Shown here: positions 12,259 through 24,402 of the stretch, one piece after another
Layout of the letters: every line of letters starts with the position of its first letter
How positions within the stretch are numbered: position 1 is the stretch's first letter
Assembly: GCA_030247885.1 (NCBI GenBank)
Contig: JAPDRO010000005.1
Span: 496,001 to 560,000 of the forward strand
Source: Taxawa tesnikishii (nom. ined.)
Taxonomy: Eukaryota; Ascomycota; Dothideomycetes; Dothideales
DNA: 64,000 bases
Reading direction: 5' to 3'
Notes under the pieces: model-generated
What the model was told of the DNA's origin: nothing
The model's input: the letters and a program-made list of their open reading frames with translations, nothing else
The model's database searches: none
Translations under genes and position numbers: made by a program

Positions 12259-13655
12259 CTAATTGTGCACCTTTGCTTGCAGACCCGGAATGATCTCCAG
12301 GTCCTTCTGATCATAGAAGTACTTTCCATCCTCGCTGATCTTGGGCTGCTTCGTCTTGCGCTGCTGCTGCGTTTGGCGCTTTCGCACCCACTCCTCCATC
12401 GTGAGATGTTGGCCGAGTTCCGTGAACTGGTTGCTCTTCAGCCCGAGTCGATTCAGAACGGGACTGTTCTTGATTGGGTCTAGGATCACGTGGTTGTTGG
12501 GCCTGCGGGAGGTGTCAGACGCCGCGTCAAAGTCAGAAGCATAGCGGAAACATGTACTCACCGAGCAAAGTACAAAACGCCCAATCGGTCGATATGCGCC
12601 TGATCTTCGGGCGGCGCGCGCACCCGGTGGATGCTAGACTTGATGTACCCGCCAGTCAAGGCGGTCAAGGCATCGCAGGTGTTGATGGTGATTGTAGCAT
12701 CTTGCGGCTTGACCCACTTCCAATCACCATTGTTGTTCAGGATCTGGAGTGCCGCCACCGGTTGCCGGAATAGCAGTGTCACACTCCCGATGTCAGTGTG
12801 GCCAGGAGTGTAGAGCTCGCCGACCTTCTTGTTTTCCTCGGCGGAGCGCGCTTTGTAATGCATATAGCGCAGGTGGTCCTCACCGCGGTCATCGTAGACG
12901 TGGTCGCGCACAAATTGATCCTCGTCGGGCAGTTCGAGCAGAATGGCGAAGAGGCGGAGGAGCTTGACTACGACTTCTCGATGACATTTCTGGATGCGGA
13001 ATGTCAGTATTGTAATCCATTAACGGCTGGTGACGGGTTCGTGCTTACTCTGCTAAACTCTTCAATCTCTTGGATATTTTCCTGCAGTACAGGCGGGTGC
13101 TGTCGTTGATGGAAGCCGTCGAACTTCGGGATGTTGTACACCTGAATGTTATCGGTAACTCCATCTGCGAGTCTGTCGCATGCGTCAGCATAGCGTCTCT
13201 CATTCCTCATTCAACCTTTCCGTACTTGCGGAGCCCAGCAGGTCTGTAACCATTGTACTCTCCGCTCTCAAGATCCGCTAGATTGTGGTGTTTGAGCTTC
13301 CCTTCGAGCGGCAAGTCGTAGAATTCCCTTCCTAGAACGAACTGCCTATCCACCTCTTCTTGGCTGATGTTGAAGTTCTTAACGTAGAAAAAGCCTCTCA
13401 ATATATGAGCATTACCTGGTAGATCGCATTAACGGTGAAGCCACCCACTGACGTAGCGGACGGCATGCTCGAGCTTCTTGACAAGCTCTTCCTTGCCACC
13501 CGATCGTTCGAACAACCCAAGATCGAGGGTCACGAGTTCGGCCCAGTCGACTATGTTTAAGTGTCAGTCTGGCAGTACGACGTGGTATCTCTGCACTCAC
13601 GGTCGGCTTTGGTCACTGGGACCTGCTCGTATGGGGAGACGGTTCTGCCGGGCAT
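12259..13655 (-). CDS. 2-oxoglutarate/Fe(II) oxygenase, isopenicillin-N-synthase-like fold
   Basis: Six exons: 13655-13601, 13550-13449, 13394-13226, 13172-13049, 12989-12562 and 12502-12259. They sum to exactly 374 codons (373 residues) with no frame break. The DIOX_N part carries FFYVKNFNI and GYRPAGLRKLA. The C-terminal 2OG-Fe(II) part has the HTDIGS iron motif (His about 213, Asp about 215) and the distal His in SSIHRVRAPP (about 277), whose Arg would bind the 2OG carboxylate. The donor of intron 2 (GTGGGT) gives Val-Ser where relatives usually have Val-Gly, so that junction is the least certain. No nonribosomal peptide synthetase is nearby, so a role in penicillin-like synthesis is not supported. 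Substrate unknown. Confidence 0.9.
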
Positions 13656-15048
13656 TTTATTGTCAAAGAAAGGATTGTACAAATATTTGACTTAGCTGGA
13701 GTCTCGCTCACGAGAAGGGGACCGAGTCTGCATATATGTTGACACCCACCCCTCATGCCCCACTGTCGCCGTTCTGTAATCGCAGCTTATCTCGGCGATT
13801 TGGGATGCTGCATTTCACGCTGGTCCTCGAGAAGCACGCAATGCGTGGATCTTGTCGCGACATCTGCACTCACATTACCAAACCTAGCAGCGTAGCGTAC
13901 AAAGGCCTCGTGGTATGCTTGTGGCCACTGCAGTGCATTGGAACATTTGTTCCGATATCCGAGACGGCCTTGATGCACGCAGATGAAGCCCTTGGGTGGA
14001 TGCGGTTCACTCAAACCGGCTTGTCGACCGTACCGTGATGTGGAAACTTACAAGGGGAGATAATAGACAAAGCGGGAAGGTTAGGTTTGTCAGGGCGACG
14101 GACGTGTGTCGCATAAGATAATCACATGCATCTCTTTACATTCAGCGCAGGCCACGTAGGACGTGATGTTCGAAACAAATCACCGTGGAGCGGAGGCTCG
14201 GCTTCATTCCCGCTGCAAACGGCCAAACTTAGCAGCCGGCGCGTGTTTGCTAGAAAGAAATGAGAAAACCAGCCGGGAGACGAACGCAATGGGCGGAATG
14301 CTTTGGTTTTGTTGCCGACGTTTTCGTTGGCATAGTCGACGATGTCCGACGCGCCTATATCGCGCACGAAGTCGGCGTTCCTAGTTGCACACGTAAATGT
14401 AACCTGCCACCCTCTCGTCTGGGCGAGATCAACTTTCTTCGCCTATCCACTGCCAGGATCTCCGATAGCGTTCCGTTGCTGCCTGGAGCCATGGCGATAC
14501 CAAAGACATTGTCATCCTGCTTGGATGTTTGCTATACAGCGGAGCCTGCTGCGATGACGGCACCAGCAAAACCGCAGTCTGGGATCTTGGGACAAGACAA
14601 GCCCGTCACATGCCAAATAGGAACGTTCACCAGCTAGATATCCACGGCATTGAGAGCGACGGCATTGAGCACAACAAGGAGGGAGGAGGGAGGTGGGGGT
14701 GGGAGCTGTGGTCGGAAGGGTCGTTGTTGGAAGGGTGAGGTTGTGAGGACAACCTGGAGTAGTATACGTCCAGGCCTCGACTTCAGTCATGTTGGACGCC
14801 TTCGTCTGGCTGTTGAAGCTATGTCGTGTCGCGCGACCCTGCCACGGCGCTGCTGCTTGAGACGGAGGAACAAGGGAGAAAACTCGAGCGGAGATAGGGA
14901 GCGGAGATTCATCTGTTGACGTCATTGTATATAATTGTATCCGAACAATTGTAGCATTTCGACGAACATTTATTTGAATCTAGAGCAGCCAACTCTCCTT
15001 CAGCAGTGGAATCCCCTCGAAACCATCGACATCTTCTCTAGTTACACC
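13656..15048. other. Intergenic, nothing recognised
   Basis: Upstream regions of the oxygenase (minus) and the SDR (plus). Several 60-140-codon frames overlap each other on both strands without recognisable motifs. Confidence 0.5.
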
Positions 15049-15815
15049 ATGGCACGCATCTTCATCACCGGCAGCTCCGACGGAATCGGCCTTGTCGCCG
15101 CGCGCTCGCTCATTGCTCAAGGCCATCAGGTCACATTACACGCTCGGAATCAGCAAAGGGCCAATGAAGCCCAGAAGGCTGCTCCAGGAGCAGAAGGCGT
15201 CTTGGTATCAGACATCAGTACCGTAGCAGGCATGAAGAACCTTGCCTCTGAAGCCAACAAGACCGGCGCGTTTGACGCCGTCATCCACAACGCAGGCGTG
15301 GGATACAGCCAACCCTTCCGGAAGACAGAAGACGGTATTGCGACAGTCTTTGCAGTAAACAGCCTCGCTCCATACGTGCTTACTGCGCTCATGCATCCCC
15401 GAAGCGCCTCATCTACACAAGCTCTGGCCTCCACTCCGGTGGCGACGGCAGCTTGAACGATGTGACTTGGACCTCCGGCCGGCCATGGAATGGATTTCAA
15501 GCGTACAGCGACTCCAAGTTACACGATGTAATCCTGGCTCACGCAGTTGCAAGGCGGTGGAAGGATGTGGAAAGCAACGCCGTCGATCCGGGGTGGGTGG
15601 CGACCAAGATGGGAGGCATGTCAGCGCCGGGCACCGTCGATGCAGGCGCGGACACGCTGTCTTACTTGGCGGAGGGAAAGGAGTCAGCCAGTGGAAAGCT
15701 GTTCAAAAACAGGCGGCCTGTTCGATCACATGATGCCGCAGGCAAGGTCGACGTTCAGGAGAAGTTTTTGCAGATTTGCGAAAAGTTGTCCGGAGTTTCG
15801 TTCCCGGAGCATTAA
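15049..15815 (+). CDS. Short-chain dehydrogenase/reductase (SDR)
   Basis: Single-exon NAD(P)-dependent oxidoreductase. The N-terminus has the Rossmann signature ITGSSDGIG, then NAG in the HNAGVG strand, the catalytic Ser region (YTSSG) and the YSDSK active site (Tyr about residue 153). One frame break lies at the C run 15397-15400: one more C joins LTALMHP to KRLIYTSSG and gives 255 residues. Without it translation stops before the catalytic Tyr. Probably a sequence error. Length and motif order are those of classical SDRs. Substrate is not predictable from the sequence. Confidence 0.87.
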
Positions 15816-16720
15816 GAAGAACCCGTACTGTGCAAGCAGTTTGTACGCCCTTGAAACGCATCTGGAGCTGACATGCAACTGCGTCTCGCGGTTTGGGGAC
15901 TGTGTCTCCGTGGTCTTTGTTGGAGTAATCAACGACGGATGAAGAACCTGGAAGCGGAGCGGATACCAGCAGTTGGGACGATTGTCTTAAGCGAGATTCA
16001 ACAACGGCTGGCTTGCTACACCTGTTTCGTTAGATCAGGTAGAGAGTCTGCAGGTCGACACCACGTTGCCTCAACGCTTCTGTTGACAGCCTTGGGTCAA
16101 TCATTCGGCCCTCTCCCGTAGCCACAGTCTTGAATCTCAACGTCGAACCGTCCTCTTCGAGTCAAGGATCTTCCTTAGTGATAAGACCCGTGGTGGTCTG
16201 GGTGAAACCGCTGTAATTCATCCCGAACTCATCCGCGTGCTTCGAAAGCTTTCATCCATCGGACAAGGGCCCTAGCAGAACCTGTGGAGTAGCCGAATCT
16301 ATTGGAAACCCGAGTCAAGCGGGCGGTACCAGTACGATGGCAGCGACGACGCCATGGCACTTATGGGAGTAGAAGAGCGATAAGTTGTCGTGGGAAGCGC
16401 AACCAAGTGACACATAAGAATGTTGTTGAACAATGACCTATGCTAGCACGCCTAAGAAGCGGGGTGCGTTCTCTGTGTCTAGACTGTATATCTTTGCGTC
16501 TATTGCAAGATGCCCGTCATCGATATAAACTTCTGTGTTTTCACGTATGACTGCCAAAGGAGCAGACGAGAACCAGGTGTTGTTTTAGTAGTAGTAGCAG
16601 TAGCAGTAGTAATAGTGATATCATACAACATCGCATATCGTACATAATACGAACTCCTTCGCACAACAGGGTATCCGTAAAGCAACCATCGCGTCGTAAA
16701 AGTCATCCATCGTTCATCGT
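15816..16720. other. Intergenic; contains a TAG/CAG-type triplet repeat
   Basis: Nothing coding was recognised. A short imperfect triplet repeat (TAG/CAG units) lies at about 16586-16616. Confidence 0.5.
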
Positions 16721-17183
16721 CTAGCGGTAGTCGTGACCTGCGATACAGCAATCAGCGCTATGTTTCGTAAGCGACAAACAGGATCCACTACTTACGACCA
16801 AGCGGCTTTGCGCGCTTCGAGATATTCTTCGCTTGCGTCTGCTTGACCTTGGCCAGTCTCGCTTCTTCCGCAGCCTCTCTCTCCAACCTCTTAACCTGAT
16901 CCCTGGCGTCCCTGACCGCCGTACGTGCCTGCATGAGTGCGCGGTCGGCATCGCGTTCAGCTGCTTCGGCGCTCATGACTCGCTCTCTGGCTGCAGCGAT
17001 TGACGGGTCTTCATGATTACGGTGCAGGATGCCGCCACGGCGCGAGGATGGCGCGGTGCTGGTCGCCATAGTCGTCGGTGATGACGAGCGGCGGCGGCCG
17101 AAGAGGGTGCCGCTGCGTCTGGGCTCAGCAGCTGGTGGAGGTGGTGCAGGTTCCGTGTGACGATTGCTTCCGAAGAGACCCAT
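16721..17183 (-). CDS. Small basic conserved fungal protein of unknown function
   Basis: Exons 17183-16796 and 16737-16721 give 134 residues. The protein starts MGLFGS, has a Pro- and Ser/Arg-rich first half (SGTLFGRRRSSSP), then GILHRNHEDPS and a long charged coiled-coil-like helix (ERVMSAEAAERDADRAL to LEREAAEEARLAKVKQ), ending NISKRAKPLGR. I recall this as a common uncharacterised small protein of filamentous ascomycetes. Reading without splicing would stop after GRK. The 58-nt GT-AG intron instead adds a five-codon last exon ending HDYR, which fits the usual C-terminus of the family. The second-position Gly in MGLFGS could be N-myristoylated, but that is speculation. Confidence 0.8.
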
Positions 17184-18030
17184 GGTGGTAGTGCTTGGGA
17201 CGAGATGCTTTGGTGATAGTTATGAGACTTTGGAGTAAAGTAGAGAAATATTGAATGCGATTGCACAGAGAAGATGATGAGAGATCAAGTAGCAGGGGTT
17301 CTTCACCTCCCATATATATTGATGCCTATACCTACCTGTGCTACCGTGTAGTTTACGTATGATGCGTCGGATACCAGAGAAGCAGGTTTTGGTGAAGGGG
17401 CTGGCCTCGGATTGTAGATCAAACTGAAGATGACGTATAGATCAACAGCCAATACACACTTCGCTTACCAGAGCAAGAACATCGTCTTCTCTCTCAGCTA
17501 CGTTTGTCGAGGCTGTATAGTTTCGGAGAGAGAGACAGCTAGTCACTTGTGTTCATAGGTTATAGTTGTTGCAGCGAACTAAGGCACACGTAGATCGACC
17601 TGCGTCCAGGCGAGCTTTCGTGTGTAGGCGAAGTTGCTAGGCACCGGAACAACGTTTCCCGCAACCGCTACCTTGAGTGCTACTCGACACCAACACCTAC
17701 TGGCCTGTAGCGCTACACCTCTTTCTCTCCAACCCACCGCGAACATCGTGCAGCCATTCCTTGTCAGGCAGTCTGTCCATGTGAGCATTCAAAGAGATGC
17801 TGCAAATACGGCAACCTCGGTCATCTCAGTCATGTCTTTGCCGAGCGTCTAGCCATCCGCAAGGCTGAGGATTATACTACAACGCTACCTGCATCGTACG
17901 GGACGCCTAAATAAAGTATCGACGGCGGCCCTGTGCCGCATCAAGCTGAGGAGTTCCTCTTAAACAGCCTTCCCTCTAACATTTCAAAACTGCGCCCCAT
18001 GCATTTTCCTGGTATGTTCCTAATCGTGCA
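17184..18030. other. Intergenic, nothing recognised
   Basis: Promoter side of the small protein (minus) and of the Zn2Cys6 relic (plus). A TATA-like element (ATATATA) lies at about 17312-17318, upstream of the small protein. No coding signal. Confidence 0.5.
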
Positions 18031-20103
18031 ATGGCACAAAATAGCTTTGAACAGACTCAGAGTATTGAGGCTCCAATGGCATTCGCATCGAGTGCAGATA
18101 TTCCTTTGCCTTTACAAACGGGCGAAGACCGACTGTACACTTTGGCAGCTGAGCTTCCAACGGCTCATCTATCGATCGCCAGAAATGGAAAACCTGCGCG
18201 CACGACTGGGACAGGGTCCTCATCAGCTGTCTTGCAGAAGGTTGTTGCCTCATCTCGACCGTCCAGTGTCTTGAAGCAGCAAACCCACGAAGCGGTTATC
18301 TGGACTGGATGCCTCTCATGCTTGTAAACAAAACGCGATTTTAGGCTTCTAGGAACGGCACTGACAGATCTGCAGAGCCAAGGGTGTCCGTTGTAATCGG
18401 ACCAGGTCTAACACAGATTGTGCCCGCTTTTCGAGTCAGGAATGGGCATCGAACAAGTCAGACACCGAGACACACTTCCCAGACGATGATCAGAGTGAGG
18501 GGACAGCCCTGCATAAGACCGCTGCAGCCACTACACGGACACCGAGGTACCTTGCTCAACTCACGTCGGACAATCCACGGATGCAGCATTCCATTCGTTT
18601 CTTCGTCTCTCACACGGCACCTCAGTTAAGCGGTGCGTTTGGCAGCGAATTCTGGCAACGAGATGTCATCCATGCCGCTGTATGGGATCTATCTGTACGG
18701 CATTGTCTGGTTGCGCTGGGGTCTTTGCATGAACACAACCTTCAACGCCAGTCTCGGGAGTGCACACCGACTCAACTCCAGTAGTCGCTCTTTTCCACCT
18801 CAACAAATCCATCCGAGCGTTGGTTGACGGTATGAGAAAGCAGCATGCCCAAGTCTTCAGGGCTCTTCTGTTGGTAATCATTCCGTCTTCATCTCCGTAA
18901 AAAACGCGTCAAGAGACAGGGCTGACATCCTTATTGTGCACACTGTACAGTACATTTGAGGGACTCTCAGGAGACAGCCGCGATTTGACAAAACACGTCG
19001 TACAGGGACGCAAATTGCTGGCACAGTATGCTCGGGCCGGATCTCCCAGTGAAGAGGAGTTGCAGTCCATCGTTCCTCCACAGAACCTCATTGCAAGCGC
19101 ATCGTTCATCGGATCCACGACGCCAGTGACAGCTGAGGAAAGCAGCACAATGGGTGAATATATGGATCTCCCACCCTTTCCTGATAACTTGTTCTCTCTC
19201 CGTGAGGCCGAATTTTTCTTGAGCAGGCCCGAGCGAAGGTCTACACTCTTGCGTTGTATCAGCATTCCTTGCAATTCTCGGCCGATATACGTACATCACT
19301 GCTACGAACCAGACGTCGATTCTCGCAGTGGCTCTCCGCGTGGGAACATTCCTTCACAGCCCTTCTCTCTGCCATCATACCTACGCTGTCCGACCTAGAA
19401 GTGTGCCAGGCCATGGTTCTCAAAGTAAATCATCTACTTTTCACCATTATCGTGGATGTCAACATCGGAATGCCCGAAGCTTATGATCCCTCTTCTTACA
19501 AACTCTTCATACCAGAATTCGAAGCTATCGTCGCCTTGTCCAAAAGAGTACTGGCAAAGTACAAGACGCCGCCTCTTCCTTCCGTGCAGGTACTAGACGG
19601 ACCGTTCTTCACCTATGGGATGTGGCTGACCTTTCCACTCTTCTACACACGGAGTTGGGCCCCAGACGAGACGCTGAGAGCGGAAGCGAACAGGTTGTTC
19701 GAGCACCATCTCTGGTCTGCTGGATCAGTTTTCATCTTTTCGGATCAGCTAATTGAGTGCATAGGTTGTTCACGCACCATGCACAGTCAAAACGGGCAGC
19801 CAACAGCTCGATTTCTGACGCTATACCATTACCCAGCTAACTGATACTAGGTTGTTCTCGAGCCATCCAAGGTCATACAACCAAAGCTGGGGAGTGTCGC
19901 AGATCGAGATGCGGTCATTAGACTCACTGCTGGACAACACTGTCGAGCAGCCAGCGGCTTCAGTTCATCTCCCAGTCGTGCTCGAACGACAGTACTTCAA
20001 ATATACAGCACTTTGTCGTACGGTACGTAAGCGTACGCGGTCAAGGGCAAAACGTGGGTTGTTGACGACCTGGAAAGCATTCTTCGTCCGATCGATTACA
20101 TGA
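18031..20103 (+). pseudogene. Degenerate Zn2Cys6 fungal transcription factor
   Basis: Exon 18031-18323 joins 18376 across a 52-nt GT-AG intron to form CLSCLAKGVRC, a C-x2-C-x6-C zinc-cluster start. The following DCARFSSQEWASN has Phe and apparently Ser where the last two ligand Cys should be. The fungal_trans-type middle region follows: FFVSHTAPQLSGAFGSEFW, VRHCLVALGSLHE, LFHLNKSIRAL, then LYSTFEGLSGD, and a C-terminal region ending near 19840. The frame changes at about 18757 (a G run), near the possible intron at 18874-18919, and at the T run of about 19211-19215. Two of these fit the single-base run errors seen throughout the window, but the lost zinc ligands do not. I call it degenerate, possibly a former pathway regulator of the block to the right. 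Confidence 0.7.
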
Positions 20104-20521
20104 CGTTACAAACGCTGTCCACTCCACGACGGAAGAGGCTGCATGTTGACTTTTGATTCCTGGCTGTTACTTCAATGGCTGACTGTCTGCAACCAATAGT
20201 GCGGCAATCCTTCTGCATGCTACTGGCAGTATACTCGCGGCGTCCGTTATACAATGTCCTCATTGGGCTTAACAATGTTGAGAAATAGCCTTTGCATGGA
20301 TCCGGCCGTACAGACGTCAGTTCGTTCAGACTGAAATCCTCAAAAAACTTCCCGCATGAGTTGTTGCAGACAGCTGTGTTTCATACCCTTGAACCAGTAG
20401 AGAAAACGTGTTAACGGCCAGCAAAAAGCATACAAAAAGGCCAATCGTTCAAGGAGACAAGCGCTTGCCGATAACGAACACCCAACTATCTAAGTCGGCT
20501 ACAACCATCTCAAGCTCCCTT
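20104..20521. other. Intergenic, nothing recognised
   Basis: No coding signal was recognised between the regulator relic and the lactonohydrolase relic. Confidence 0.5.
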
Positions 20522-21930
20522 TCACAAGAAAATATGATTCGGATCTGGTCCCTGCAAATCAAACTCGACCCTTGACATCCCACCAATGCCGACCAACCAC
20601 AAGGTTTTCAAGTCCTCTCCAGTCCACGCAATATTTTCCACCGCGTGCGTGGTCTGAATCCTTGCCACTGGTGTTCCGTCTTGCGCAATGATGTCCACGC
20701 CCGTCGAGAGCCCGGATCCGACCACGAGCATCCCGTTTCTTGCGACCTTCAACCCATCCGGTATACCTTCCAAGCTCTGGAAGATAGTGCGCTTACTGGT
20801 CAGATACGGCGCCTGGTTGTTGGGTGGACGCACAACGTCAAAGGCATAGATGTTGCGTTTGTTGGTGCCTACGAAGCCGATCTTGATGGGATAGGCATAG
20901 AAGTCGTTTTTCCCCACGGGAAGCGTCGGGGGTCACGACTTCCAGCCCGCTGTCGGCGATGTAGAGGGTGCGGCCGTCACGCGAGAATGCGATAGATACC
21001 GTTTGGCAGGGAGAGTGTGTCTTCGACGACGGAGATGGCGCCTGTTGAGGGCCGGAAGCGGTAGGTTGCGAGCTGGATCTGGCTTGGCGCTGGTGAGAGG
21101 CCGAGGGCGTAGCCGTACTCTGTAGAGACACATCAACACGTTAATTATAACGTAGGCAAATGGAGAGCCCGTACCGCTGTCTGTGAACCATACATCTCCG
21201 AAAGCATCAACGGTCAGATCGTTCAGACCGCCGAAGGAGAAACCATAGTAATTGTTGACAAGCCATTCAGCTTTCAGTGTGGCAGGGTCGACCCGGACGA
21301 CGCCTGACCGCTGCTTCTGACCGTCCGGCAGGGTCTGGATGTTGCCTTGCACGGCCCAGTATATCATCCCGTCGTGCAGGATATCGCCAGTGGGCTGGTA
21401 GACGGGTGGGTCGGTCACGAAAGTCTCGAGTGTCGGGGGATTCATGTTCAAATCGATGACCAGGTTGCTGAGGTTCCCAGGTGGACCATCCTGTGTGACG
21501 AAGAGCTTGTTCAGATGAGGGACGTAAATCGGCGCTTCATAGACGACGCTTGGGACGTCAAACACCTTGTGCTGCAGCTTCGGTGCTGGACCAAGTATCT
21601 CTAAACCGCGTTGACGGTTGAAGACGACAAAGTCGGCCTTTACAACTAGATTCTAGGAGGCATCGTCCGGTACCACGGTGCCTGAGTATCCCACGGTTGG
21701 ATCGGGATCCCGAAAGAAAGATGGCGGAAGCAATGAGCCGTAGCGTTCAATGCAGACTATGTTAGCTGTTGAGGGGCCGCAGACGGATGCAACCGAGTTT
21801 GAGGAAGAATTGGGTGGAGAAGTGCGAGGAGAAGAGTTATATTAAGCAGGCTGGGACGAAACAGAGCCAATGACCACGCTGCCGGGAAGCACAGAAAGAT
21901 ACTGTTTGCAGGACATGTTGATCGTTGACA
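20522..21930 (-). pseudogene. Broken SMP-30/gluconolactonase-type lactonohydrolase
   Basis: Beta-propeller lactone hydrolase of the fungal secreted kind. Recognisable parts, reading leftwards: LLPPSFFRDP (about 21710), EAPIYVPHLNKLFVTQDGPP, GDILHDGMIYW, GGLNDLTVDAFGDVWFTDS, an intron at about 21123-21173, YGYALGLSPAPSQIQLATY, FSRDGRTLYIADSG, and KRNIYAFDVV to the stop at 20522. Lesions: a TAG codon near 21657 between VVPDDAS and NLVVKADFVVF; a tandem TATC duplication at about 20995-21005, which shifts the frame inside LPNGIAFS; and one base too many in the G run 20928-20932. The short duplication and the stop are not explained by run-length error, so I call it a pseudogene. A possible start lies near 21917. 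Confidence 0.8.
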
Positions 21931-22964
21931 TGGACACAAGCTGGATGGCACAGGTCGTTCGATACGAATACTGCTCTTTTATCTGGAACCGGTCACGTTC
22001 ATATGCCTACCCTTGTATGTGCTTCGCAGTTCCCTTCTCGCTAGGAAAGTAGAGAACCATACTTAGAACAATGCTGAGCCACTCAAAACTTAGTCACAGC
22101 ACTGTCGGTAGAGGTTGATGGCTGCGTCGAAGATGCATACCATGACTGTCTCGCTCCAAGTTTGGAGCTGATCTTTGTTGCGGCTGCCGTACTACGAGCG
22201 CGTCTCGGCGCGGTGACTACCTGCCTGAACGACCTGAAAGCAAGGTAATGCTTCAGAGTGCTCCAACCGTCGTACCAAATGTGACTGATGCCTGCACTGC
22301 TGCGCCGCATACCTTTTCGTAGCCCGTCGGATGTGGTACCAACAATTGCGAGTATGACCTGAGATCGATGAGTGCATATCAGCCCTTTGTCTCAACGTCG
22401 CTGAGCCGTGAATGTTGTATACACTCGTGTATCCTGGGTCCGCAGCCATCGCGGGCAGGCCTACCTAGCGTGTGGTGTCGGGAAGCTGAAGACTAGACTG
22501 ACCTCGAGCGAAGGTGCGTGAGCAAGGTTGCCGGCCACAACCATGAATCACCAACGGAACGAGAGCGTGACATGGTTAGCTGCAGCAAACAAGGCTTGCA
22601 TTTCGTGAGGAGCTCAGCCTAGTTCGTGCGAGGGTGCTTGACCCGGTCGTGTGCGTGGTTCCGTGTTCTGCTATGCTTCGAGCAAATGCGCAAGCCACAT
22701 GTTAGGTGCCTCGCAGAAACCATACTTTGGAGCCTTCTCTAGATAAGAAGAAATAATGTTGTACGCGAGTAGTAGCAGCGGGAATATACAGTGTTTTCTG
22801 CAAGAGTAATGAATGGCAAGTCAAGTTTCAAAATCAGATGAACATGCGGCCGTCCCAAAGCGCTCTAGTGCCGTCCCAAAGCATTCTAGTGCCGTCCTCT
22901 GTGCTCTCCCGTTCTCCCGCTCCTCCCACCCCAGGTCTCCTCCAACAACGCGACTTTCTCAAGA
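21931..22964. other. Intergenic with a 22-bp direct repeat
   Basis: No coding signal was recognised. At 22849-22896 a unit starting GCCGTCCCAAAGC and ending TCTAGT occurs twice with two differences, followed by a third partial copy. Confidence 0.6.
22849..22896. repeat. 22-bp direct repeat, two copies plus a partial third
   Basis: Unit GCCGTCCCAAAGC.. TCTAGT repeated in tandem with two substitutions, downstream (3') of the MFS transporter. Confidence 0.8.
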
Positions 22965-24402
22965 CTACCAGTCGAAGTTGTCTTGACTCTCGAAGCTAAA
23001 CCGTCCAAGCCGCGGTGTTGTGGGACGATTCCTGAGTCCCTCCTGCACCCCGTCCTCATGCAATTGGATCAACCTTGCCGCCACCAGCACTGTCGTGCCG
23101 AGTAGCACCGTGCTACCACCAAAAATCTGCGCGTAGAGAAAGCCACCGTCTTTGAGCTGAATCAATGCTCACGATTGTAAACACCATACCGATGCGTACT
23201 CCCATTTTGCTCATGTCCTGCGTCAAGCTGGCCAGCGTCGAGGGAAAAAGTGTTTGCACTGCATTCGCGCACAAACCATACAGCAGGACCCAAACAATGT
23301 AGCTGCCGAGGTTGTTGACTCCAATCCAGCCGATTAGCATTATGCCGACTCCTGTCATTGGGGGTATCAGTGTGTTGAATGGGCCGAAATAACGGTCCGC
23401 AAGAAGAGCGGGTATCAAGCGGCCTGGCACGCCAGCTGTGTTGAAGATCATGACCAGAGTAAGTGAAGTCGACGACGACAGATGGATGACCTCTTTGCCA
23501 AAAACGGTGATCTAGCATCATCATGAGCATGGTTACTAGCTGGCCGCTCTGCGGAGACACTCACATAGTAGTATGCAAAGTAGACTCCAAGCAGGGACAG
23601 GAAAATCCCGATAGAGAAAAGCGCATATGGTCGCTCCCGGAATGCGTTCCACTCCATCAATGGCCCTTTGGCTCTCGATGCACGCCTGGGCCGCGCCAGG
23701 ACAAGGATAACTGCGGAATTGAAGAGCATGACGAATCCCATGACCCTTGTGGTCCATGGAAACCCAACGACTGGCGTCAGCTGTTGTGCGATCTGTCGCA
23801 AAAGTTAGCGTTCCCGCACACACCTCTCGCCCGGATTCTGAACATACCACTGGAAAGACAATGCCGCCAATCGGAGCGCCACATGCTGCTATACCGAGAG
23901 CAACGGCTCTGTTCTTGGAGAAATACGTCGAAACAAGAGTGACTGCTGGGGTAAACAGTAGTCCATTCCCGAGGCCTTGAACAACTCCTTGCGACAAAAG
24001 CAATTGCCAGTACTTCTGGCAAACTGATGTTGTAAAAACGCCCAGCAACTGCAAGCCGCATCCTGACCAGATCAGAGAGCGAAAGTATCCAGCATCCATG
24101 GCCCGTCCTGAGAGAGTTCTGATGAAGAAGAGCAGAAACATTTGAAAGGATCCGACCCAGGAGACATCAGATGCCGAACGCTGCAAGGTCGTCACCCAGT
24201 GCGACTCGAACAACGCGAACGAGGAGAGATACCCAAACCCATTGACAACAAGAAGATGACTGACAAGCACTCGTGACCAAGCTGTCCAGTGATTTGAAGC
24301 TGTATCGCTTTCCGCTGGTATAGGGTTTTCCCGCATAACAATGCCGGCGCTGCTGCTTTTTCTCACCGCTCCACGGGTTACACGTGAATCGCTTGGAGAC
24401 AT
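22965..24402 (-). pseudogene. MFS transporter (monocarboxylate-transporter type) with an internal 35-nt deletion
   Basis: Exons 24402-23848, 23792-23565 and 23511-22965. It resembles fungal MCT/riboflavin-type MFS proteins: FALFESHWVTTLQRS, SWVGSFQMFLLF, GVVQGLGNGLLFTPAV, STYFSKNRAVALGIAACGAPIGG, then VPGRLIPALLADR and GVRIGMVFTIVS. Directly after that the frame jumps to ALIQLKDGGFLYAQIFGG near 23163. The loop that should carry the conserved TGPPIAG-type motif is missing. The remaining codons only add up if about 35 nt were lost. The gene lies head to head with the isocyanide synthase, so it may have exported that product. An alternative start is 24489. Confidence 0.8.

Noticed and set aside
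12259-13655. Penicillin-type cluster suggested by the isopenicillin-N-synthase-like fold
   Set aside because: No nonribosomal peptide synthetase or acyltransferase nearby; the fold is widespread among fungal oxygenases.
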